Shown here in pieces: positions 5,170 through 11,070 of a DNA stretch of 11,070 nucleotides (position 1 is its first letter; every line of letters begins with the position of its first letter). Source of the DNA: CAZQCJ01 sp964591885 (lineage in GTDB: Bacteria; Patescibacteriota; Microgenomatia; PFEM01; JAPLYW01); contig CAZQCJ010000023.1 in NCBI GenBank assembly GCA_964591885.1, forward strand, positions 1 through 11,070, in the 5' to 3' direction. The position numbers and the translations under genes were made by a program. The notes beneath the pieces were generated by a model. It saw only the letters and a program-made list of their open reading frames with translations. It made no database searches and was not told the origin of the DNA.

Positions 5170-6549
5170 ATGGTGGTTAATCCGTTAATTTTTAAAGCTT
5201 ATGATATTCGAGGGATTTACCCAACTGATTTAAATGAGAAGTTGGCTTACCGTATTGCTCAAGCTTATATTCAATATGTCAGACCTCAAGGAAAAATTGC
5301 TGTTGGAATGGATGTGCGTCTTTCTTCACCTAAATTAAAAGAAGCAGTTATAAGGGGTTTAATTAAGGCCGGAATTGATGTCTTTGATATCGGTCTAGTT
5401 TCAACAGACATGTATTACTTTGCTGTTGGTTATTACAAATTAGCCGGTGGAATTCAAGTAACTGCTTCTCACAATCCAGCCGAATACAATGGTTTCAAAA
5501 TGGTTAGAGAGAAAGTTTTCCCAATTTATGGAGAAAAAGGAATTCAGCAGATTCGTGATTTGATTTTAGCAAAGAAAGATAGAATTCAAAGTGATAAAAA
5601 TGGCCAAGTGGAGAAAAAAGAAATCCTAGATGATTTTAGCAATTTCGTTTTAAAATTTATCAATATTGCGAGCGTTAAACCTTTAAAGGTAGTTATTAAT
5701 CCTAACTTTGGTTTTCAAGGAGAAGTGATTAAACATATAGCTAAAAAGTACAATTTGCCGATTACCTTAATTGGTTTAAACGATATCCCTGACGGAACTT
5801 TCCCGAAAGGCCGCCCAGATCCTTTTATTCCGGAAAATCGACCTGAATTTTTAAACTTAGTTAAGGAGCAGGGAGCTGATTTTGGTATTGCTTGGGATGG
5901 GGATGGCGATCGAGTTTTCTTTGCTACTGAAAAAGGGGAGTTCATTGAATCTTACTATATGAACGCCTTGTTTATTGACGAGATTTTGGGAAAAAATCAA
6001 GGCGGAAAAATTATTTATGATCCGCGTTATACCTGGGCACTGATTGATAGTGCCAAAAAACATGGTGGTGAAGCGATAATTGAAAGAGTTGGTCATTCTT
6101 TTATTAAATCCAGAATGAAGAAGGAAGACGCTCTTTTTTGTGGCGAATCTTCCGGTCATACTTACTTTAAAGATTTTTGGTACGCTGACTGTGGAATGAT
6201 CCCAGCTTTAATGGTGATGGAAATGGTTAGTAAGAAAGGAAAGAAATTAAGTGAATTAGTTGAGCCACTTTTTAATCAGTACTTTATTTCCGGAGAGATT
6301 AACACGACAGTAACTAACGCAAAAATGGTTTTAGAGAAAATAAGGGAAAAATATAGTGATGCGCAAATTTCGGAGATAGACGGTATTTCAATTGAGTATC
6401 AAGATTGGCGGGCTAATATTCGTTCTTCAAACACAGAACCTTTGTTTCGCTTAAATATAGAAGGTAAAAGTCAGGAGATAGTAGATTTAAAGAAAAAAGA
6501 ACTTGTTGATTTTATTCAAAGCTACAGTACTCTGTCGGCCAGTAGTTAA
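5170..6549 (+). CDS. manB: Phosphomannomutase/phosphoglucomutase (alpha-D-phosphohexomutase)
   Basis: A cytoplasmic enzyme that interconverts hexose 6-phosphate and hexose 1-phosphate, supplying sugar nucleotides for surface polysaccharides. The 459 residues contain all four family motifs in order: the phosphoserine loop TASHNPAEYNGFK with Ser100 as catalytic residue, the metal loop DGDGDR with Asp243, Asp245 and Asp247, the sugar-recognition loop GESSGH (325-330), and the phosphate-binding loop RSSNTEP (418-424). Length is normal. The N-terminus (NPLIFKAYDIRGIYP) fits the family start, and a promoter placed for leaderless transcription supports ATG 5170. Motifs do not settle mannose against glucose preference, so manB is used in the broad sense. 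Its last 63 bases overlap the convergent hisS, covering the end of its C-terminal helix. Confidence 0.94.
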   Translation: MVVNPLIFKAYDIRGIYPTDLNEKLAYRIAQAYIQYVRPQGKIAVGMDVRLSSPKLKEAVIRGLIKAGIDVFDIGLVSTDMYYFAVGYYKLAGGIQVTASHNPAEYNGFKMVREKVFPIYGEKGIQQIRDLILAKKDRIQSDKNGQVEKKEILDDFSNFVLKFINIASVKPLKVVINPNFGFQGEVIKHIAKKYNLPITLIGLNDIPDGTFPKGRPDPFIPENRPEFLNLVKEQGADFGIAWDGDGDRVFFATEKGEFIESYYMNALFIDEILGKNQGGKIIYDPRYTWALIDSAKKHGGEAIIERVGHSFIKSRMKKEDALFCGESSGHTYFKDFWYADCGMIPALMVMEMVSKKGKKLSELVEPLFNQYFISGEINTTVTNAKMVLEKIREKYSDAQISEIDGISIEYQDWRANIRSSNTEPLFRLNIEGKSQEIVDLKKKELVDFIQSYSTLSASS

Positions 6550-7740
6550 ATCCTTAATTGTTACCTTTTTGCCTTTAATTTCATCCGGACCTAAAATAAT
6601 CACATACTTGATACCTTTTTTGTCAGCATATTTGATTTGTTTATCAATTCTTTCTAGTTTCAGATAAAGCTCATTGGCAATTCCGTCTTTTCTTAATTTT
6701 TGACTAAGTTCAAAGGATTTATCGGCTAATGATTCATTAAAAACAGTAATTAAGATTTTTTTGTTTTCTTTTAGATTGGGGAGCAGATTGAATTTTTTCA
6801 AAACTTCTTCTAGAACTGCATCACCGGCGGCAAAGCCAACCCCTGTTATCTTTTGTCCACCTAAAAGAGAAACTAAATTATCATAGCGGCCACCGCCGAT
6901 AATTGTTCGGAACTCATTCTTAACATCTCGAGCTTCAAAAACCATGTCAGTGTAGTAATCCAGACCGCGGACAATAGTCGAGTCAAATTCAACATATTGA
7001 GCAATGTCAGTTTTTTTAAGTAAAGCAAAAAGTTCAGATAATTCAGGGAAATTATTAAAACTCTTTTTATTTAAAATTGATTTAATTTTTTTAGCCAGTT
7101 CTTGACCAATATTTTCTTTTAAGTATTTTTCCCATTCATCTTCTTTCATTTTGTCTTTTTTATCAGTGATTTTGTAAACAAGATTGATTTTTTCTTTAGT
7201 GAGGCCAACTTTTTTTAGTTGTTTTTCTAAAAAGCGGCGATTATTGATTTTAATCATAACCTGATCGGGACTTAAACCAAGTGATTTTAATAATTCGGCG
7301 GCAATAATAATAATTTCCGTATCAGCTTTCAGACTATTTTCACCGATTAAATCCAAATCCCATTGCCAGAATTCACGAAATCTTCCTTTTTGTGGCTGTT
7401 CGTAACGCCAGCGAGGACCAATAGAGAACCAACGGAGAGGAAAGCTAAGCTCGTTTTGTTTAGCAGCTACCATTCTGGCTAGAGTTGGAGTTAATTCTGG
7501 TCGCATGGCCAAATTGTTATCATTTTTATCCTTAAGGATAAAAGTCTGGTTTTTAATCAATTCTTCATCGGTTTTAGCGGTGTAGATTTCAACTGGTTCT
7601 AGGGTTGGTCCTTCATATTCTTCGTAGCCGAAAAGTTGGGAAATTTTCCTTATTTGGCCAAACAAAAAATTCCGGAATTTCATTTGCTCCGGATAAAAAT
7701 CACGAAAGCCTTTTAATGGCTGTAAATTAGCCTTGTTCAT
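6487..7740 (-). CDS. hisS: Histidyl-tRNA synthetase (class IIa)
   Basis: Charges tRNA-His with histidine in the cytoplasm. The 417 residues begin LQPLKGFRDFYPEQ, the usual HisRS opening. Motif 2 is at about 109-131 (PRWRYEQPQKGRFREFWQWD), the histidine-binding signatures are RGLDYYTDMVFEA (258-270) and GGGRYDNL (282-289), and a C-terminal anticodon-binding domain spans about 327-417. Motif 3 is atypical: VGFAAGDAVLEEVL (301-314) lacks the Arg found in the usual GLER pattern. I recall similar GD-type motif 3 in some eukaryotic and other HisRS proteins, so this is probably a subfamily trait rather than damage. The ATG at 7740 has only an AGGA too close to act as Shine-Dalgarno, and a promoter places the transcript start at the ATG. 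The 3' end overlaps manB by 63 bp. It lies 79 nt downstream of the DUF5666-like gene and may also receive read-through. Confidence 0.95.
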   Translation of the reverse strand: MNKANLQPLKGFRDFYPEQMKFRNFLFGQIRKISQLFGYEEYEGPTLEPVEIYTAKTDEELIKNQTFILKDKNDNNLAMRPELTPTLARMVAAKQNELSFPLRWFSIGPRWRYEQPQKGRFREFWQWDLDLIGENSLKADTEIIIIAAELLKSLGLSPDQVMIKINNRRFLEKQLKKVGLTKEKINLVYKITDKKDKMKEDEWEKYLKENIGQELAKKIKSILNKKSFNNFPELSELFALLKKTDIAQYVEFDSTIVRGLDYYTDMVFEARDVKNEFRTIIGGGRYDNLVSLLGGQKITGVGFAAGDAVLEEVLKKFNLLPNLKENKKILITVFNESLADKSFELSQKLRKDGIANELYLKLERIDKQIKYADKKGIKYVIILGPDEIKGKKVTIKDLTTGRQSTVALNKINKFFFL

Positions 7741-7746
7741 ATCCTG

Positions 7747-7776
7747 ATGATATCATAATTTAGACTTTATTGTAAA
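7747..7776 (-). promoter_or_regulatory. Promoter for hisS, predicted leaderless
   Basis: On the minus strand: TTTACA (complement of 7771-7776), an 18-nt spacer, and TATCAT (complement of 7747-7752). Six bases separate the -10 from the ATG, as for manB, so transcription should begin on or next to the start codon. A second -10-like TATGAT a few bases upstream has no good -35. Confidence 0.5.
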
Positions 7777-7819
7777 TTTTTTTATTTGTTTGTAAAGAGT
7801 TGTGAGGGATAACTTTTGC

Positions 7820-8542
7820 TTAGGGATTAGTAGCGGGTTCTACTTCTTCTTGGGCTTCATTGGAGATAATGCGGATGATTTTCGCGGTAATAATTTTATG
7901 TTCGTTTTCACTGGGGTTGCCAATTACTACTAATTTATCATTATTGACGATATCTTCAAATTTAATCTTGACGATTTTATTATCCACCTCTTTGGTAATA
8001 ACAGTTTTACTGTTAATTTCAACAGTATAAATAAGATTTTTCTTTTCGTTTTTGACGGTGAGAATTTCTTCTTCGGAAGAGATGTCGCTTACTTCTCCAA
8101 AAACCACCTCTCTAGCCGGTAATTCAGTTTTTTTAGCTATCACCAGACGTTTAGTATCCAGAAAATTATTATCTTCAAGATAGCCCATGGCAATGGCAAA
8201 AGAGCCTGTTTCTAAGTCTTCAATATCAACCTGTTTGCTATTTTGAATAATAGCGGCATCAGTGGCTATTTGTATTTCTTTATCACCTTGACTATTGGTT
8301 TGCAAGGTTAAAACGCTGTCGGTAATTTTACTGATTTCACCGAAAAAACCTGCTTTTTGTCCTTTTTGAGCTTGATCCAATTTTTCTCTGACTTCTTCTT
8401 TAATCTTATCGCGGATTTCATCGGCAGCAGACTTGGTTGTTTCTGGAGTAGGCGAAGCAGCCTTAGTGTTTATAGCCAGTAGTAAAAAAGTAATAACTAG
8501 AATTAAAGGAATGGTAATTTTTTTCTTCATTTTTAAAAACAT
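7820..8542 (-). CDS. Secreted or surface protein with two DUF5666-like repeats
   Basis: No enzyme function can be assigned. The 240-residue product has a signal peptide (Lys-rich start, hydrophobic stretch about 10-24, likely cleavage near TKA-ASP at about 28), a charged helix (about 38-60), then two tandem beta-rich repeats. Repeat 1 (about 66-136) starts FFGEISKI and has IEDLETGSFAIAMGY; repeat 2 (about 147-226) starts VFGEVSDI and has IKFEDIVNNDKLVVIG. The pattern (GxV/I, TxxxI, then F/LxDL/IxxGD-like) resembles DUF5666, common on secreted proteins of uncertain role. The ATG at 8542 directly abuts the stop of the upstream gene (TAGATG); an ATG at 8530 giving MKKKITIP is an equally good start. 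Neither has a Shine-Dalgarno. The abutting arrangement implies co-expression and translational reinitiation with the Ig-like protein gene. Confidence 0.8.
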   Translation of the reverse strand: MFLKMKKKITIPLILVITFLLLAINTKAASPTPETTKSAADEIRDKIKEEVREKLDQAQKGQKAGFFGEISKITDSVLTLQTNSQGDKEIQIATDAAIIQNSKQVDIEDLETGSFAIAMGYLEDNNFLDTKRLVIAKKTELPAREVVFGEVSDISSEEEILTVKNEKKNLIYTVEINSKTVITKEVDNKIVKIKFEDIVNNDKLVVIGNPSENEHKIITAKIIRIISNEAQEEVEPATNP

Positions 8543-8983
8543 CTATATTTCTGCGCTTGAATAAACTAAGTTTAAATTTTTACTAGCTTCATTACCCTCT
8601 TTGTCAAAAGCCGTAATTTTTATTTCATTGGCCCCGCCGACCAAGGTAATTTTTTGACTGAATTCTCCTTGTTCGTTAGCCTGAAGAATCTCTTCACCTT
8701 CTTCATAAAGAATGGCGATTGTTGCCTGGCTTACAGTTTGACCGGAAATTTCAATTTCCTCTTGGTTAACCAAAGAGTTATCTTCGGGAGAAGAAATAAT
8801 TAAAGAGATTTTCCCTTCTTCAGCAGTTGAGACTTCAGTTACTATGGGTTGGGTTTCATCTGTCTCGGTTTTTTGGGTTTTATTGTTCTGCTGAAGTGAT
8901 TTATTGGCAGTCCAGATGCCGAAAGTAATGACTAAACCTAAGATAAAACCTATAATGATAGCAACCAGGATTTCTTTTTTCAT
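8543..8983 (-). CDS. Membrane-anchored protein with an extracellular Ig-like domain
   Basis: Not recognised as a named gene. The 146 residues have one N-terminal membrane segment (about 5-26), a polar Gln/Thr/Glu-rich linker (about 27-57) and one predicted beta-sandwich domain (about 59-141). The domain reads like a bacterial Ig or glucodextranase-B-type module: ISSPEDNSLVNQEEIEISGQ, a middle part with GEFSQKITLVGGANEIKI, and AFDKEGNEASKNL near the end. Such domains usually mediate binding or act as spacers at the cell surface. No catalytic motif is visible. A promoter lies 13 bases upstream of the ATG and there is no Shine-Dalgarno. It is the first gene of a pair with the DUF5666-like protein, and both products should face outward, so they may act together on the envelope; that is inference. 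Confidence 0.82.
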   Translation of the reverse strand: MKKEILVAIIIGFILGLVITFGIWTANKSLQQNNKTQKTETDETQPIVTEVSTAEEGKISLIISSPEDNSLVNQEEIEISGQTVSQATIAILYEEGEEILQANEQGEFSQKITLVGGANEIKITAFDKEGNEASKNLNLVYSSAEI

Positions 8984-8996
8984 GAATTGTCAACAA

Positions 8997-9025
8997 AATA
9001 TATCATACTTTATCTAATCATTCAA
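8997..9025 (-). promoter_or_regulatory. Promoter for the Ig-like/DUF5666 pair
   Basis: On the minus strand: TTGAAT (complement of 9020-9025), a 17-nt spacer and TATATT (complement of 8997-9002). Thirteen bases separate it from the ATG at 8983, giving a leader of about six bases without a Shine-Dalgarno. Confidence 0.5.
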
Positions 9026-9085
9026 GAGGGGATATGGTATTTTCCCTTTATCTGTTCGAAACGAATGTAACTTAAAAATAATATC

Positions 9086-9114
9086 TTGTCAAGGATTGGC
9101 TTTAGTGATAGACT
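9086..9114 (+). promoter_or_regulatory. Promoter for the MBL-fold gene and dnaB; fixes the MBL start
   Basis: TTGTCA (9086-9091), a 17-nt spacer ending in TGA, and TAGACT (9109-9114) make an extended -10 promoter. Transcription should start near 9121, downstream of the TTG at 9096, so that TTG cannot be the start on this transcript. The ATG at 9138 is the first start codon on it. Confidence 0.6.
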
Positions 9115-9137
9115 GGAAAAAGAAAATCTTCCCAATT

Positions 9138-9761
9138 ATGGAAATTAGATATTTTGGCCATTCTTTTTTTCGTCTTAAAGGTAAAGAAATAACCCTTGCC
9201 ACTAATCCTTTTGATGCTTCTTTGGGCCTGAAGGTTTCTCCGCAAACTGCAGATATAGTGCTTTTTTCTTCGCCAGCTAAAACTGAGTTAAGAAAAATTA
9301 TCAACAAACCGGTTAGCCGGGATGAAACTTTTGTTATTGATAACCCTGGTGAATACGAAGTTGGTGACGTTTTTATTTTAGGTTTTTCTGAAGGGAAAAC
9401 AACTTTTTATGTAGTGACAATTGATGATTTACGTTTAGTTTTCTTAGGGGGTTTATCTAAAAAATTGTCGGATAAACAAATTGAGGAAGTTGACGGTATT
9501 GATGTTCTTTTTCTACCGGTGGGAGACAGGGAGAAATTATTGGCACCAAAACAGGCCGTGGAAATTATTAATCAGGTAGAACCCAAAATTATTATCCCAA
9601 TGAGTTATCAAATCCCAAGTTTGAAATTAGATTTAGCTACACTTGATTCTTTCCTGAAAGAAGTGGAGCAGGAACAAAAGTTTCCTTTGGATAAATTATT
9701 AGTGACTAAAGACAAATTACCTTTGGAAAAAGAGGTGGTGGTTCTGAATGCCAGAAGTTAA
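9138..9761 (+). CDS. MBL-fold protein with metal ligands lost (probable pseudoenzyme)
   Basis: The 207-residue product follows the UlaG-like metallo-beta-lactamase pattern used by many prokaryotic MBL-fold hydrolases: MEIRYFGHSFFRLKGK, TNPFD (22-26), ADIVLFSSPAKTE (38-50), IDNPGEYEV (67-75), LRLVFLGGL (98-106), IDVLFLPVG (121-129) and EPKIIIPMSY (148-157). In active relatives these positions read roughly SHxHxDH, HLGDL and PMHY. Here the HxHxDH motif is SSPAKTE, the GD Asp is Gly105, and the PMHY His is Ser156; only His8 of the leading GHS remains. I infer it cannot bind the usual two metals. The frame is intact and codon use looks like the neighbours, so it is probably a maintained non-catalytic protein. 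The ATG at 9138 is preferred over the in-frame TTG at 9096 because a strong promoter overlaps the latter and homology begins at MEIRY. The last 14 bases overlap dnaB. Confidence 0.82.
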   Translation: MEIRYFGHSFFRLKGKEITLATNPFDASLGLKVSPQTADIVLFSSPAKTELRKIINKPVSRDETFVIDNPGEYEVGDVFILGFSEGKTTFYVVTIDDLRLVFLGGLSKKLSDKQIEEVDGIDVLFLPVGDREKLLAPKQAVEIINQVEPKIIIPMSYQIPSLKLDLATLDSFLKEVEQEQKFPLDKLLVTKDKLPLEKEVVVLNARS

Positions 9762-11064
9762 AATCCCTCCTCATAATGAAGAAGCCGAAACAAGCATCTT
9801 AGGGGCAATTATGATTGATAAAGATGCCATTATTGCTGTGGCTGAATTTCTGCGGCCAGAACATTTTTATAATCCTAATCATATTTCGATTTACGAAGCC
9901 CTTTTAGAGCTTTATGAAGAGCGTCAGCCAATTGACCTAATCACTCTTAAGGAGAAATTAAAATCTAAAAAAATGCTTTCAAAGATTGGTGAGGCCGGTT
10001 ACTTAACAGAATTAATTAATTCTGTGCCTACCGCTGCTCATGTTGAGCAATATGCTAGGATTGTTAAAGATAACTATACTAAGCGGGAGTTGATTTCTTC
10101 GGCAACTAAAATTGCCGAAGAAGCTTTTAATGAAGAAGGACAGGCAGCAGAAATTTTAGACAAAGCCGAACAATCAATTTTCGGTCTTTCGCAAAAACAT
10201 CTCCGTCAGGTTTTTATTCCTGTTAAAGATGCTCTGGCTGAATCTTTTGACCGTTTAGATGAACTTCATAAGCAAGTCGGCGGTTTACGGGGGGTTCCAA
10301 CTGGTTTCAAAGACTTAGACAATACCTTAGCCGGCATGCAGGATTCAAACTTGTTGATTTTGGCAGCTCGGCCCGGAATAGGGAAAACAGCCTTGGCTTT
10401 GAATATTGCCCAAAACGTAACAGTTAAAGAAAATTTGTCGGTAGGGATTTTTTCTTTGGAAATGAGCAAAGAAGAATTAGTTGACCGTTTATTGGTCTCT
10501 CAAGCTGATATTGATGCCTGGCGATTAAAAACAGGGCGTTTAAATGAAGAAGACTTTACTAAACTTTCCGAAGCAATGGGTATTTTAGCCGAAGCCCCTT
10601 TATATATTGATGATACTCCAGCTCTCTCTATTCTAGAAATGAGAACCAAAGCTAGACGCCTGATGGTTGAACATAATTTGCGCCTTTTGATTGTTGACTA
10701 TTTGCAATTAATGAGAAGTACTCGGGCTAGAGAAAGCCGGGTTTGGGAAGTTTCTGAAATCTCCCAGGGTTTAAAAAACTTAGCCAGAGAATTAAAAATC
10801 CCTATTTTAGCCATTTCCCAGCTTTCTCGAGCGGTTGAGCAAAGAGGAAGAAAAAGGCCTCAATTGGCGGATTTAAGAGAATCCGGAGCTATTGAGCAGG
10901 ATGCTGATGTAGTGATGTTTTTATGGCGGGAAGATGAAGAAGATATGGAGAATGTTGAATTGGAAGTCTCCAAACACCGAAATGGACCCCTACGAAGAAT
11001 TAAATTGAGATTTAGAGGTGACCGTATTAAATTCTACGGAATAGAGGCAAAAAAAGAGAAATAA
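9748..11064 (+). CDS. dnaB: Replicative DNA helicase DnaB
   Basis: The hexameric helicase that unwinds DNA at the replication fork. The complete 438-residue product starts with the N-terminal helical domain (about 1-115; PPHNEEAETSILGAIMID is typical), then a linker helix region (about 120-180), then the RecA-like motor domain. Walker A is AARPGIGKTALALN (Gly212-Lys213-Thr214), the catalytic Glu is Glu238 in FSLEMS, Walker B is LLIVDYLQLM with Asp317, the Q/S motif is ISQLSR (356-361), and the trans-acting Lys409 and Arg411 lie in SKHRNGP. The Walker A has GI where SM is most common, within family range. There is no intein. A Shine-Dalgarno-like AGAGGTGG (9731-9738) lies nine bases upstream, inside the MBL-fold gene, and the start overlaps that gene by 14 bases, so the two are translationally linked. 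Length is slightly short of E. coli DnaB. Confidence 0.97.
   Translation: MPEVKIPPHNEEAETSILGAIMIDKDAIIAVAEFLRPEHFYNPNHISIYEALLELYEERQPIDLITLKEKLKSKKMLSKIGEAGYLTELINSVPTAAHVEQYARIVKDNYTKRELISSATKIAEEAFNEEGQAAEILDKAEQSIFGLSQKHLRQVFIPVKDALAESFDRLDELHKQVGGLRGVPTGFKDLDNTLAGMQDSNLLILAARPGIGKTALALNIAQNVTVKENLSVGIFSLEMSKEELVDRLLVSQADIDAWRLKTGRLNEEDFTKLSEAMGILAEAPLYIDDTPALSILEMRTKARRLMVEHNLRLLIVDYLQLMRSTRARESRVWEVSEISQGLKNLARELKIPILAISQLSRAVEQRGRKRPQLADLRESGAIEQDADVVMFLWREDEEDMENVELEVSKHRNGPLRRIKLRFRGDRIKFYGIEAKKEK
10095..10122. repeat. Perfect 11-bp inverted repeat (hairpin) inside dnaB
   Basis: TTCTTCGGCAA (10095-10105) and its exact reverse complement (10112-10122) flank a six-base loop. It encodes residues around SSATKIAEE, at the border of the N-terminal domain and linker. 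No U-tract follows on either strand, so it is not an intrinsic terminator. Confidence 0.88.
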
Positions 11065-11070
11065 AATAAT

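Noticed and set aside
5857..6159. Minus-strand open frame opposite the phosphohexomutase gene
   Set aside because: Lies opposite a fully conserved catalytic region; no recognisable protein or ribosome binding site.
9096..9137. Upstream TTG start that would lengthen the MBL-fold protein by 14 residues
   Set aside because: A strong extended -10 promoter (9086-9114) overlaps it, predicted transcription starts downstream of it, and homology begins at the ATG at 9138.
1..11070. CRISPR array, insertion sequence, tRNA or defence island
   Set aside because: No spaced direct repeats, transposase, terminal inverted repeats or tRNA-like cloverleaf were seen; gaps between genes are too short to hide them.

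Overview
The window reads as ordinary chromosome from an AT-rich, compact bacterial genome, most likely a Candidate Phyla Radiation (Patescibacteria) lineage of the Parcubacteria/Microgenomates type. I infer this from gene content and style: a reduced rpsF-ssb-rpsR cluster without rplI, short gaps, overlapping convergent genes, small single-pass membrane proteins with DUF5666-like and Ig-like domains, a HisRS with an unusual motif 3, and an MBL-fold protein next to dnaB. No database search was possible, so the phylum is an inference. I see no mobile element, tRNA, rRNA or CRISPR array. The longest gene-free stretch is about 154 bp (8984-9137), and it holds two divergent promoters.

Layout: (1) 1-4106, plus strand: the 3' part of ychF, then a promoter, rpsF, ssb and rpsR (a ribosome/replication cluster), then two membrane-anchored PDZ proteases, an S41 C-terminal processing protease and an S1C HtrA. 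(2) 4081-5082, minus strand: rpmE followed by a release factor 1 gene whose product lacks the N-terminal domain. (3) 5170-6549, plus strand: a phosphomannomutase/phosphoglucomutase. (4) 6487-8983, minus strand: a membrane-anchored Ig-like protein, a secreted DUF5666-like protein with two repeats, and hisS. (5) 9138-11064, plus strand: an MBL-fold protein without its metal ligands, overlapping the replicative helicase gene dnaB.

Most genes serve translation (bS6, bS18, bL31, RF1, HisRS, YchF) and replication (SSB, DnaB), with an envelope quality-control pair and a cell-surface pair. Start signals fall into two classes. Genes inside operons (ssb, prfA, dnaB) and rpsF carry Shine-Dalgarno-like sequences 7-9 nt before ATG. 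Several first genes (rpmE, manB, hisS) have near-consensus sigma70-type promoters placed so that transcription should start at or within a few bases of the ATG, with no Shine-Dalgarno, which predicts leaderless mRNAs.

The points most worth a second look are the RF1 without domain 1 (its start is fixed by a ribosome binding site and an in-frame stop), the apparently metal-free MBL protein coupled to dnaB, the leaderless promoter pattern, a G8 tract in the membrane segment of htrA, and two perfect inverted repeats inside coding sequence. I found no new multi-gene defence or mobile system, and I do not think this window contains one.
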